A DNA stretch of 51,546 nt from Planctomycetaceae bacterium (GTDB lineage Bacteria > Planctomycetota > Planctomycetia > Pirellulales > Thermoguttaceae): contig SFIW01000013.1 in NCBI GenBank assembly GCA_004556055.1, positions 1-51,546 on the forward strand, read 5' to 3'. A program made the position numbers and the translations under genes. Position 1 is the first letter of the stretch; every line of letters begins with the position of its first letter. The notes beneath the pieces were generated by a model that saw only the letters and a list, made by a program, of their open reading frames with translations, ran no database searches and was not told where the DNA came from. Positions 32,922 through 41,741 of the stretch are shown here, piece by piece.

Positions 32922-35134
32922 TGTTTTTGATCTATCCTTTGAGCGTTGCGACACGAAAGGAAAATGCGAGTGGAACGACCGGGAAGTTCGAGAGGCTGCT
33001 CTACGTCGGGAATCGGCCCGTCATAACTGGGATAGACGTCGTAAGGAGCCGCCGCCGCCGTGTCCACGAAGCTTCGCCAGAGGAAGATTGGAAGCTTTGA
33101 CACGGCGGGGAAGAAAAACGTTTGATCATATGGTTTGGGATTGACCATGAATAGAATGTCGAATTTCGCTTCCGGCGAGGCCTCAAGAGCGGGATTAAAG
33201 GGGGAGACGTCGGTGATAAGCGACCCCGCTTTTGCTATTTCTTCTGCAAAGAACGGATCCTTTCGAGGATCTAAGACGCTGATAAGTCCAACGAGAGAAG
33301 ATTGCTCGTTCGAATTCCAATCGACGGCGCCGCCAGTCGCGCCGAACCAGGAAATGTCGGGGACGTCTCCCGGCGCTTGAGGACGTCCGGAGAAAAAGTT
33401 GCGCCGTCTCAAAGACGCTTCTTCTCGTCGTAAGCGAATGAGAGAGGCGACAAAGCGTCGTAAATCGTCGTTCTTTTCCGCGCGCAACCAATCGAACCAC
33501 GAAATGGGAGAATCTTGGCAATAGGCGTTGTTGTTGCCCTTTTGCGTTCTTCGTACTTCGTCTCCGGCGACAATCATCGGCACGCCTTGACTTAGTAATA
33601 GCGAACAGAACATATTGCGGATTTGTCGCGCGCGCAGACATTTGACCTTTTCGTCCGAGGTTTCTCCTTCGAACCCAAAGTTGTAGCTGATGTTATTATT
33701 CTCACCGTCTCGGTTTTCTTCGCCGTTGGCGTAGTTGTGCTTGTGATTGTACGAGACTAGGTCGTTGAGGGTGAAGCCGTCGTGCGCGGTTATGAAATTG
33801 ACGCTGCACGACGGGGTTCGTCCCTGCGCTTGATATAAATCGCTAGAGCCCGCAAGTCTTGTAGCAAACGCGCCGATCGACCAGTCGTCGCCGCGCCAAA
33901 AACGCCTTACGTCGTCGCGGAACCGACCGTTCCATTCCGCCCAACGCGCGTTCCCAAAGGAACCTACTTGATATGCTCCCGCAGCGTCCCACGCTTCGGC
34001 GATAATTTTGACGTGAGAAAGAAGGGGATCCTCCGCGATCATCTCCAACACCGGCGGATTAGAGACGAGCTTGCCGTCTCGATTGCGGCTGAGAATTGAC
34101 GCCAGATCAAAGCGGAAACCGTCGATATGATAATTTCCCGCCCAGGAGCGCAAGCAACTGAAGATTAGATCGCGCATCCACGGATGATTGCCGTTGACCG
34201 TGTTGCCGCAGCCCGTATAGTTGGCGTAACGTCCTTGATTCAAAAGCAGGTAATAGTTCTTATTTTCTAGTCCCTTAAACGAAAAGGTTTCGCCGCGTTC
34301 GTTGCCTTCCGCAGTATGATTGAAGACGACGTCGAGAAAAACTTCAATTCCCGCCTTATGAAGCTCTCTGACCATCTCTTTGAATTCTCGAACTTGGGCG
34401 CCCGGTTCGTCGCTCCACGCATATCCGCGATGAGGGGCAAAAAAGGCGATCGGATCGTATCCCCAATAATTCTTTCGTTTCGGGGTCGTTCCATCGGGAT
34501 CGTTTCGCGGAAATTCATGCACCGGCATGAGCTCAACCGCCGTGACTCCGAGAGATTTCAAATAAGGAATCTTTTCAATCAGTCCTAGATAGGTTCCGGG
34601 CTTGGCCACAGCGCTTGTTGGGGAATTGGTAAAACCGCGAACGTGGAGCTCATAAATAACTTCGTCTGCAAGAGAACGCGTGATGTGCGGCTCGTTTTCC
34701 CAATCGAAGGAATGGTCGACGACGACGCACTTTGGAGGGAGACAAACGCCGTTCTTTTGTGGGAGGAAATCGCCCGCCAACGCGTCTGCGTAAGGATCGA
34801 CAAGTCTTGCCCTGCCGTCGAAACGATGACCGTTCACAGGATCAAATGGACCGTCGACCTGAAAATGGTAAAGTGTTCCGGGCCCCGCGCCAGGTACAAA
34901 GATTCTCCACACGTCGCCCAGACGATCAGTTCTATCGTCCAACGGAATCACCAAGGACGGCTCTTCGTCCTCCGGAGCGTCGTATAACAACAGCCGCGCT
35001 CCCGTCGCGTTTCGACTCACGAAAGAAAATAGGACGCCGCCGTCGGTTAAACGCGCCCCGTATGGGGAAAGATATTCTGGAATTCTTCGCGGTTGAATAC
35101 TAGCTAAGGAGTTCATGAGGTTGTCTTTTTCCAT
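32918..35134 (-). CDS. glgX: Glycogen debranching enzyme, GlgX/isoamylase type
   Basis: This is a 738-residue GH13 enzyme that hydrolyses alpha-1,6 branches of glycogen. An N-terminal CBM48-like domain (about 20-130) precedes the barrel. The catalytic residues are the nucleophile Asp 343 in DGFRFDLAS, the acid Glu 380 in IIAEAWDAAG, and the stabilising Asp 452 in TAHDGFT. VFNHTAEG and the long NYYLLLNQGRYANYTGCGNTVN block are typical of the GlgX/TreX group. Its length is normal. The ATG at 35134 has no strong ribosome site; a second ATG lies at 35116. Its stop overlaps the next gene. An unusual hairpin lies upstream. Confidence 0.93.
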   Translation of the reverse strand: MEKDNLMNSLASIQPRRIPEYLSPYGARLTDGGVLFSFVSRNATGARLLLYDAPEDEEPSLVIPLDDRTDRLGDVWRIFVPGAGPGTLYHFQVDGPFDPVNGHRFDGRARLVDPYADALAGDFLPQKNGVCLPPKCVVVDHSFDWENEPHITRSLADEVIYELHVRGFTNSPTSAVAKPGTYLGLIEKIPYLKSLGVTAVELMPVHEFPRNDPDGTTPKRKNYWGYDPIAFFAPHRGYAWSDEPGAQVREFKEMVRELHKAGIEVFLDVVFNHTAEGNERGETFSFKGLENKNYYLLLNQGRYANYTGCGNTVNGNHPWMRDLIFSCLRSWAGNYHIDGFRFDLASILSRNRDGKLVSNPPVLEMIAEDPLLSHVKIIAEAWDAAGAYQVGSFGNARWAEWNGRFRDDVRRFWRGDDWSIGAFATRLAGSSDLYQAQGRTPSCSVNFITAHDGFTLNDLVSYNHKHNYANGEENRDGENNNISYNFGFEGETSDEKVKCLRARQIRNMFCSLLLSQGVPMIVAGDEVRRTQKGNNNAYCQDSPISWFDWLRAEKNDDLRRFVASLIRLRREEASLRRRNFFSGRPQAPGDVPDISWFGATGGAVDWNSNEQSSLVGLISVLDPRKDPFFAEEIAKAGSLITDVSPFNPALEASPEAKFDILFMVNPKPYDQTFFFPAVSKLPIFLWRSFVDTAAAAPYDVYPSYDGPIPDVEQPLELPGRSTRIFLSCRNAQRIDQKQ

Positions 35135-35178
35135 CGTTAAAGAGAAGGCTGGCGTCCGCTTGTCTTTTAGCGACCTCT

Positions 35179-35237
35179 CCGTTAAAATAACGGTATGTCC
35201 CGGCTACCTAGCCGTGATTTTAGGGGCTATGCCGGAC
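35179..35237. promoter_or_regulatory. Inverted repeat plus extended hairpin between glgX and DUF6057-like gene
   Basis: CCGTTA-AAA-TAACGG (35179-35193) is followed at once by a longer fold. GTCCCGGC pairs with GCCGGAC (one bulge), and TAGCC pairs with GGCTA inside it (35197-35237). There is no T-run. It sits in a divergent promoter region and may be a control element for either gene. I do not recognise a known RNA class. Confidence 0.4.
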
Positions 35238-35331
35238 TTCCGTCGGCTCTATAAAATTTAACGCTTTTGTCAGAAAATACAAGGACGAACCCTCTTGCAG
35301 TGTTCGTCAAGCGGTTCTTTGGAGTTCTGCT

Positions 35332-37581
35332 ATGTCGGATTTAGCGTCGACCCTGCGGGAGTCGTCTCCTCTGCGCTTTTTTGGGCGTTTTACTCACGAA
35401 CAGGCGGCGTCTTGCGTCTTCTTCCTCTTTTTGTGGTATTTTTGGGGCGTTCGATATTCTGGTTTCCTCTATGTCGCGCAGGAAAATTCCATTTTCCTTT
35501 ATACTCGCGAATACCTAACGCGTTGGCTTGAGACGCCCGACGGGGGATTGTGCTATCTCTCCTCTTTTTTGATGCAGTTTTTCTACTATCCCCTTTTGGG
35601 GGGCGGCGTTTTTGCGCTTTTAGGAACGTTGGGGCAACTCCTTCTGGGACGCGTTTTAGGTCTTCGCGGATGCGGCTGGCTTCTTTCCTTCATTCCCGTG
35701 TCGCTCTTTACCGTTTCGACGACGTGGAATGGAATTTATATCTTCATTCCCTATAATATAGCGACGGCTTTCTCGGCATATGCCGGCTTTTGTATTTCCC
35801 TTCTGATATTGTCTCTCTACGTTCGGTTTGAAGGGGGCGAAGGAAAACGTCCGATTCTTGGCGTCGTTTTCTTGTTGATCGCCTATCCTTTTTGCTCTGC
35901 ATGGGCGTCGTGGGGCGGACTTTTCTGCGCCGCATGGGCGTTGGGTCGACTCCTCTCGAGTGGGAAGGACAAAAAATCTCGCCGAACATACTGGCTGGAA
36001 GTTCTGGTTTTAACGGTCGCTTCTATCGTCGTCCCCCTCGTTTATTACTACGCGTGTTACGACGTTAAGATGAGACTCTCGAATATTTATCTTCAGGGCT
36101 TTTGGGAGGAAGCGCGCTACGATACGGGGGCTTTTGTCGGACGGTTGTACTACACGCTGTCGGCGACGTCGATTGTTTTTACGTTGGCGGCGCTTTTGCT
36201 AAGGGGCTTTCCGTCGCGTCTTTCGGAACGGACAGCCAAGCGCCGAGAGATTCGAGAGAAAGAAAGCCAAAAGTCGAAAAAGGAGAAAAACGCGCATCCT
36301 TCGAACGCGTCTGAGGACGCGGAACAGAAGCGACGCAACAAGGAGCGCGCGCGCGTTCGTCTGATGTGGGAACTTCTTTTTGTCCTAGCGGCGTGCGTCT
36401 ATTTTGGCTCTTACCACGTCCAATCGTTCTTTTCTTTGATGGAATGTGCGAGAGCTGTTTACAACGAGGATTGGGAGAAGGTTTTACGCCTTGAAGCGCG
36501 CGACGCCTATCCTATAGACGGAACGGTTCAGATGCGCAACGTCGCGTTATTCAAAACAGGACGACTGATGGACGACGCGTTTCGTCGGCCTCTTGGCGGT
36601 CTTTCCGCCGTTCGAATCACTGGGGAGGATTACGCTCGTTCTCTTCAGGGAAACGCGTATTATAAGATGAAGGTGAAACTCTACAACTGGAGTCGTGAAA
36701 TGGAGCTTGATTCGAATCGCGCTCTATGCGAACGACTCTATTGTTATTGGGGTCAGACGAACGTAGCGACGCGAATTGCGATGAACAATTGGGTCGCAAC
36801 GGATGAACGATCAACCGCGTTTATGAAGACGCTAGCGATCGCGGCGTTAGCGAATGGCGAGGATAGAATAGCGCGGCGTTTTCTCGAACCGTTGACCCAG
36901 ACGCTCTTTCATCGCCGCTGGGCGAAAGTCCGTTTGGCCTATTTGAAGAGCCCGACCTTTTATGACGGGGTTCGAGACTTCCATAACGACCCAAGGGTTG
37001 ACGAAATTATTGAAGCGAGGCGCGAGACGCGAGAGGAGGCGGCAAGTCTTGAAGAGGCTGCGGCGCGTTATGGCGTGGATAAAAGCGAAGTCGAAAAAGT
37101 CGCCGAGACTGTCTCCGCCATGCGTGAAATGCGTCCGTCCAAGAATTACGCGACGGCGACCGGTTATCCAAACCTCGTGTTCCTTTACGCGTTGGCAAAG
37201 GAGGACGAATATGATTCTTCTTGTTCCGAGCGTCGCGATTTGATTTTGCTATCCCTCCTTATGCAGAAGAAAGGCGATGAGTTTTTAACTCTTGCGGAGC
37301 CTCTCTTCAAGGAGAAATATCATGATGGAGACGCGCCGAGAACTCTCGAACAGGGATATGCGACTTGGCGCTATAGGAAATATGGAAGCCATTGGGATAA
37401 ATGCGATTATAAGTTTTCCGATGAAACGAAGACTCTCTTGGGAGAATTTATCGACTATATGTCAAGGGTCGGATCGGCGGCTCGCATAAGCGACCCTGAC
37501 GTCCAAGAAACGATACGCGTTTACTGCCAGGGGCTCTATTGGGGTTTTGTGACAGACGAATCTGTCTACAATCACTATTGA
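35332..37581 (+). CDS. Polytopic membrane protein with C-terminal helical domain (DUF6057-like)
   Basis: This is a 749-residue protein. The first 310 residues hold about eight membrane helices (CVFFLFLWYFWGV, LLGGGVFALLGTLGQLLL, LLILSLYVRF and others). A very basic loop (about 300-345) precedes one more helix (LLFVLAACVYFGSY). A soluble, helical repeat-like domain of about 370 residues follows (MECARAVYNEDWEKVLRLEARD..., SPTFYDGVRDFHNDPRVDEII). The layout matches DUF6057, a family I associate mainly with Bacteroidota. It has GGAG 7 bases before the ATG. The stop is 21 bases before the PD40/CxxCH gene, so the two form an operon. Confidence 0.6.
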   Translation: MSDLASTLRESSPLRFFGRFTHEQAASCVFFLFLWYFWGVRYSGFLYVAQENSIFLYTREYLTRWLETPDGGLCYLSSFLMQFFYYPLLGGGVFALLGTLGQLLLGRVLGLRGCGWLLSFIPVSLFTVSTTWNGIYIFIPYNIATAFSAYAGFCISLLILSLYVRFEGGEGKRPILGVVFLLIAYPFCSAWASWGGLFCAAWALGRLLSSGKDKKSRRTYWLEVLVLTVASIVVPLVYYYACYDVKMRLSNIYLQGFWEEARYDTGAFVGRLYYTLSATSIVFTLAALLLRGFPSRLSERTAKRREIREKESQKSKKEKNAHPSNASEDAEQKRRNKERARVRLMWELLFVLAACVYFGSYHVQSFFSLMECARAVYNEDWEKVLRLEARDAYPIDGTVQMRNVALFKTGRLMDDAFRRPLGGLSAVRITGEDYARSLQGNAYYKMKVKLYNWSREMELDSNRALCERLYCYWGQTNVATRIAMNNWVATDERSTAFMKTLAIAALANGEDRIARRFLEPLTQTLFHRRWAKVRLAYLKSPTFYDGVRDFHNDPRVDEIIEARRETREEAASLEEAAARYGVDKSEVEKVAETVSAMREMRPSKNYATATGYPNLVFLYALAKEDEYDSSCSERRDLILLSLLMQKKGDEFLTLAEPLFKEKYHDGDAPRTLEQGYATWRYRKYGSHWDKCDYKFSDETKTLLGEFIDYMSRVGSAARISDPDVQETIRVYCQGLYWGFVTDESVYNHY

Positions 37582-37602
37582 TCGGGGAATGATGAGTCTA
37601 CT

Positions 37603-39138
37603 ATGACGAAATCGAAGATTTACAAAATCGTTTTGGTCGCGCTTTCGATCGGCGTCGTCTTTTTTGTCGGTAAACTTTTTATTGGAGTCAGCGCGCCGTC
37701 TGATTTTCAGAATTTAGACGACCTTGCGACGCTTTATCCCGATTATGTCGGCGTTGTTTTTCCACCGAATATAGCTCCCGCGAATTTTCGAATTGAAGAG
37801 GAGGGGGACGCGTTTTGCGCACGGGTCACAGGAGATAACGGCGCGTCGTTGTTCGTTTCCGGACAGAACGTCGAGTTTCCTGAAAAGAAATGGAAGCGCC
37901 TTCTTGAAGGTAATCGAGGTGGTTCGCTTCGGTATGAAATCTTTATACGCCGTCAGGGGGAGTGGTTTCACTTTAAAGAATTTCAAAACCAAGTAAGCGA
38001 GGATCCGGTGGATCCATACGTCGCATATCGACTCGTTGAGCCCGGATTTGACTATTCATACCGTATGGCTTTGGCGCAACGTTGTTTGGAGAATTTTAAC
38101 GAACGCCTCTTCGTCGATAATCGTTCGGCGACAACTTCCGCTTGTGTAAACTGTCACTCTTTCCAAAATTATCACACCGACCGCTTTGCGTTTCATTTTC
38201 GTCGACCTGACGCTCCGGATAAAGGGGGCACGATCCTTGTCGACGGAGATAAGATCGTTAAAGCGACAGGTTATGTGGACGACCTAAAAAACACGTGTTC
38301 TTATCCAGCGTGGCGCCCGACGGGAGATTTCATTGCGTTTTCCTCCAATGTGACGCGGCAATCTTTCCACTCCCTTTCGACCCAAAAGATCGAGGTTTAC
38401 GACGGAACGTCAGATTTGGTTCTTCTAGATCCTAGAAAGAACGAGGTTCGCGTCGTTGAAAAAACGGAAACGAAAATGGAGACGTTCCCCTTCTGGTCTC
38501 CCGACGGCCTGTTTTTGTATTACAGCTGCGCCGATTATCTTCCCAAGGCGTCGTCTTCCGACGTCGAAGCGCTCATCAAAGAGGCTTCGAATAGGACTGC
38601 GGAGATACGTTACAACATCTGTCGCAGAAGTTTTGACGAAAAAACCTGTTCCTTTGGCGCTCAGGAGACGGTCGTAGACGCCGCGTCTCAAGGTAGAAGC
38701 GCTCTCTTTCCGCGTATATCTCCCGACGGTCGTTTCCTCGTTTATACCCTCGCTGAGAGCGGTACTTTTCCGATTTGGCGTCCAGAGGCAGATCTGTGCT
38801 TGCTAGATCTCACGACAGGGGAATCTCGCGTCATGAGCGAGGTTAATAGTTCCGATACCGATAGCTATCATTCGTGGTCGTCAACCGGACGCTGGTTGAT
38901 TTTCAGTTCTCGCCGCGACGACGGCTTTTTTACGCGGTTCTATCTAACGCATATCGACGCGCAAGGGCGCGGTTCAAAACCGTTTGTTCTACCTCAACGC
39001 GACCCAACTTTCAATCGCCAGCGACATAAGTCGTACAATATACCTGAGTTTACGGTTGAGCCGGTTAAACTTCGGACGGAAACGATCATGAAAGCGACGA
39101 AAAGGGATGCGGAGAAAACTCGCGCAGTCTCCATGTAG
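37603..39138 (+). CDS. TolB/PD40-like exported protein with CxxCH motif
   Basis: This is a 511-residue protein. One N-terminal membrane helix (IVLVALSIGVVFFVGKLFIG) acts as signal or anchor. At residues 181-185 CVNCH is a classical heme c attachment motif, within SACVNCHSFQNYHTDRFAFHFR. After it come repeated WD40-like PD40 blades: YPAWRPTGDFIAFSSN, FPFWSPDGLFLYYSC, FPRISPDGRFLVYT, YHSWSSTGRWLIFSSRR. The combination suggests an exported propeller with one covalent heme, or with a metal or disulfide at CxxC. It follows the DUF6057-like gene by 21 bases. I recall the same pair in Bacteroidota genomes. The function is unknown. Confidence 0.68.
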   Translation: MTKSKIYKIVLVALSIGVVFFVGKLFIGVSAPSDFQNLDDLATLYPDYVGVVFPPNIAPANFRIEEEGDAFCARVTGDNGASLFVSGQNVEFPEKKWKRLLEGNRGGSLRYEIFIRRQGEWFHFKEFQNQVSEDPVDPYVAYRLVEPGFDYSYRMALAQRCLENFNERLFVDNRSATTSACVNCHSFQNYHTDRFAFHFRRPDAPDKGGTILVDGDKIVKATGYVDDLKNTCSYPAWRPTGDFIAFSSNVTRQSFHSLSTQKIEVYDGTSDLVLLDPRKNEVRVVEKTETKMETFPFWSPDGLFLYYSCADYLPKASSSDVEALIKEASNRTAEIRYNICRRSFDEKTCSFGAQETVVDAASQGRSALFPRISPDGRFLVYTLAESGTFPIWRPEADLCLLDLTTGESRVMSEVNSSDTDSYHSWSSTGRWLIFSSRRDDGFFTRFYLTHIDAQGRGSKPFVLPQRDPTFNRQRHKSYNIPEFTVEPVKLRTETIMKATKRDAEKTRAVSM

Positions 39139-39167
39139 TTTTTCTTCAATAAGAGGGAAGAATCTGT

Positions 39168-40133
39168 CTAGCCTTCTGCTGATAATTCTTCCTTCCTGTC
39201 GTGTCTGATTAGATCGACGGTGAAACAGATCAACGCAATCCATATGAGGACAAAACTAATCCATTGGCCAACAGAGGTTTCTTCATGCAGTATGAACGCT
39301 CCGCAAAGAAATTGGCCTGTTGGAGTGATGTAGATAAGGAGTCCAATCGTGGAGAGTTTGCACTTATGAGCGGCCGCGCCAAACAAAAGGAGAGGAATTG
39401 CCGTTAAAACGCCTGCGCCGATCAAAAGGAGGAGCGTCGTGGGGGCGAGCGCCCATGTCGGAATCCCATCGGTCTTCATGAATTCAAAGACGAGATAGGC
39501 GAGAGCGAAAGGAAGCGCGAAAATTGTCTCGACGCTTAGCGCCGTCGTTGAGTCGACGTTTATCATTTTCCTAAGGAGGGAGTAGATCGCAAAGACGAAG
39601 GAAACGACGACGCTTTCCCATGGAAGTCTGCCGACTCCAAAGGCGAAGATTGCGACCGCGACGGCGGCCATACCAATGGCGACAAGTTGGCAGGGACGCA
39701 GGCGTTCGCGAAAAACAATAGCTCCCAATGCGACGGTGACGAGAGGACAACCATAGTTTCCTAAACTTGCATAGAGAGTGTGATTTATCGCGACGAGCCA
39801 GATGAAGAACCCCCAACTGGCCATCGTTGTCGCCATCGTGACGAATAGTCCTAAGACGTATCGAGGATTTCGTAAGGCGCAAACCAGCGCTTTCCCTTTT
39901 TTCAGCATGACGAAGAGAGGGGCGAGCAAAAGAGTCGTAAAGGTTGCGCGGAATGCAAGGGTTACGAGGGGCGGAACGTCGCGTAACAAGACGAAGTAAA
40001 GAGGGAAGAGGCCCCAGATGACGTACGCTGAAAACGCAAGAACGACTCCCTGAATTTCTGTTGTCTCTTTTTTCGGCGCGGGGAACATAATGGGCGGAAC
40101 CTTGCGCGCTCTATCAACTGCTGACGCGGGCAT
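39168..40133 (-). CDS. rarD: RarD-type EamA transporter
   Basis: This is a 321-residue protein with ten membrane helices from two EamA repeats. AYVIWGLFPLYFVLLRDVPP at the start and the late GVLTAIPLLLFGAAA followed by LSTIGLLIYITPTGQF are hallmarks of RarD (a drug/metabolite transporter superfamily member, historically linked to chloramphenicol sensitivity; the substrate is unknown). Its length is normal. AAGGAAGGAAAAAGA precedes the ATG. It converges on the PD40 gene, with 29 bases between the stops. Confidence 0.88.
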   Translation of the reverse strand: MPASAVDRARKVPPIMFPAPKKETTEIQGVVLAFSAYVIWGLFPLYFVLLRDVPPLVTLAFRATFTTLLLAPLFVMLKKGKALVCALRNPRYVLGLFVTMATTMASWGFFIWLVAINHTLYASLGNYGCPLVTVALGAIVFRERLRPCQLVAIGMAAVAVAIFAFGVGRLPWESVVVSFVFAIYSLLRKMINVDSTTALSVETIFALPFALAYLVFEFMKTDGIPTWALAPTTLLLLIGAGVLTAIPLLLFGAAAHKCKLSTIGLLIYITPTGQFLCGAFILHEETSVGQWISFVLIWIALICFTVDLIRHDRKEELSAEG

Positions 40134-40167
40134 TCTTTTTCCTTCTTTTTTCTTAATGCAACTGCAT

Positions 40168-40198
40168 AAAAAAACGCCGCACTAACGCGACGTTTTCT
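40168..40198 (-). terminator. Terminator after the small membrane protein gene
   Basis: AAAACGCCGC and GCGACGTTTT pair with one mismatch around a 6-base loop. On the minus strand the stem runs into seven T residues. Confidence 0.65.
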
Positions 40199-40240
40199 TT
40201 CCATATGTCAGTACCCTCCCCTTAGCAGGAGAAAGTTCTC

Positions 40241-40567
40241 CTATTTCTTCGCTTTTGCGGCCTGCATTCTCGCTCGTTGTTCTTCCTTACGACGCTTTAC
40301 AACGCGGTTCGCGCGAATCTGAGCCACCTTCTTCTGATTTTCCAAATCGAGCAACGTTTCGCGTCTCTTGGAAAAGAAGATTGCAATCATAATGACCGCC
40401 GTTGCGTAAAAGATGAATGCGGCGTAACTCAGCACCCAAACCGGTTCCTCTTGCGGAGCCTCTTCTGTTGCGGCGGCAAAAAGGGATTGCGCGTCCAAAA
40501 GAAGGGGAGACGCTGCGATAATGGACAAAAAGAAACGAGCTTTTATTGAATTTATATGTAATTTCAT
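40241..40567 (-). CDS. Small membrane protein of unknown function
   Basis: This is a 108-residue protein. An N-terminal signal-like segment (FFLSIIAASPLLLDAQSLFA) is followed by a short acidic stretch (ATEEAPQEEP), a membrane helix (VLSYAAFIFYATAVIMIAIFF) and a very basic cytoplasmic tail (KRRETLLDLENQKKVAQIRANRVVKRRKEEQR). No domain is recognised. The tail could bind nucleic acid or ribosomes. It has its own terminator and lies between rarD and the LOG gene on the same strand. Confidence 0.6.
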   Translation of the reverse strand: MKLHINSIKARFFLSIIAASPLLLDAQSLFAAATEEAPQEEPVWVLSYAAFIFYATAVIMIAIFFSKRRETLLDLENQKKVAQIRANRVVKRRKEEQRARMQAAKAKK

Positions 40568-40669
40568 TTCTTATTTCTTGTATTTCAACGTTTTGCCGTA
40601 ACTACAACGCAGGCTACTAACTCACGTCCACCCGTATTTTACCCTTTTTCAGTACGTTGGGAAGACCCT

Positions 40670-41566
40670 TCATGCGTTGGCGTAGAAGGATTCGATGATT
40701 TCCCAACCTTCCTGAGCTGTTTCGGCGTAATGGAAGAGCTTTAGATCGTCTTGACTAATCATTCCAGAGTCGGCCAAATACTGGAAATTAATGCAACCGT
40801 CCCAGAATTCCTTGCCGAAAAGGACGATGGGAATTTTCTTCGACTTGCCCGTTTGACAGAGCGTCAACGCTTCGAAAAGTTCGTCAAAGGTTCCGAAGCC
40901 GCCTGGGAATGCGACAAGCGCTTTCGCTCTCAGAATGAAATGCAATTTGCGAATTGCAAAATAGCGAAATTCAAAGCACAACGACGGGGTGACATACGGA
41001 TTGGGAAATTGTTCGAAGGGTAGGCTAATATTTAATCCGATCGTCGCTTTTCCGGCGTCGTACGCGCCTCTGTTGGCGGCTTCCATAACGCCTGGCCCGC
41101 CGCCGGTGCATATGACGTAGTTTTGATCTTCGGAAACTTTGATTTCGCCGCGCTCGTTCCGTTCTTCATTGAACTCGCTGTTTTTGGTCGCGACGAGTTC
41201 GCCGAATTCTCGCGCGCACTGATAATACTTGCTCATTTTAAGAGCGTGTCGCGCCTTCTTATACGCGAGTTCCAAGGCCGAGTCAGCGTGGCTTTGAGCG
41301 AGTTGATTTTCGATTTCTTCGAGCTGCCGTTTGGCGACGTCGGGGGACTTAATGCGCGCGCTTCCGAAGACGACGACGGTCGACTCTATCCGCGCGTCCT
41401 CGAGAATGCGCTCCGTTTTGGTATATTCCGCCAAGAGTCTTGAGGCGCGTCCGTAAGCGCTCTTTAAAAAGTCTTCGTCTTCTCCCGCTATGCGGTAACT
41501 CGGCGAATCAGCAATGCGTTTTAGATTTTGCTTGACGTCGGCGACGTCCGATAATTTTTGATTCAT
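40670..41566 (-). CDS. LOG family protein (nucleoside 5'-monophosphate phosphoribohydrolase-like)
   Basis: This is a 298-residue Rossmann-like protein. VVVFGSARI begins the fold near residue 67. ICTGGGPGVMEAANRGAYDAG and FPGGFGTFDELFEALTLCQTGK are the two signature motifs of the LOG family. These enzymes split the ribose-5-phosphate from cytokinin or other purine nucleotides, and many were earlier mislabelled lysine decarboxylases. The N-terminal 60 residues form a helical extension seen in the longer group. It is divergent from the SpoIIM operon. Confidence 0.88.
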   Translation of the reverse strand: MNQKLSDVADVKQNLKRIADSPSYRIAGEDEDFLKSAYGRASRLLAEYTKTERILEDARIESTVVVFGSARIKSPDVAKRQLEEIENQLAQSHADSALELAYKKARHALKMSKYYQCAREFGELVATKNSEFNEERNERGEIKVSEDQNYVICTGGGPGVMEAANRGAYDAGKATIGLNISLPFEQFPNPYVTPSLCFEFRYFAIRKLHFILRAKALVAFPGGFGTFDELFEALTLCQTGKSKKIPIVLFGKEFWDGCINFQYLADSGMISQDDLKLFHYAETAQEGWEIIESFYANA

Positions 41567-41625
41567 GCCTATGACTCTCTGTGTGAAAGGATTACTTTCC
41601 GCTTTTTACGAATTGTTTCGTTGTG

Positions 41626-41653
41626 TTGAAAGAAGCCTCCAGCCTGTTATAAT
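41626..41653 (+). promoter_or_regulatory. Sigma-70 promoter of the SpoIIM operon
   Basis: TTGAAA (41626-41631) and a perfect TATAAT (41648-41653) are spaced by 16 bases, 88 bases before the first gene. Confidence 0.75.
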
Positions 41654-41741
41654 ATAGGAGTATAAACGACGAAAAATTGAAAATCAAGAGATTGATCTTT
41701 TCCCTTAATAGCACGCTTGGCGCGAGGTTGGATCGCTTCTT

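Noticed and set aside
35197..35237. Hairpin considered as a known riboswitch (for example a cyclic di-GMP type)
   Set aside because: The conserved core bases of the classes I know are not present. Only the stems can be seen.
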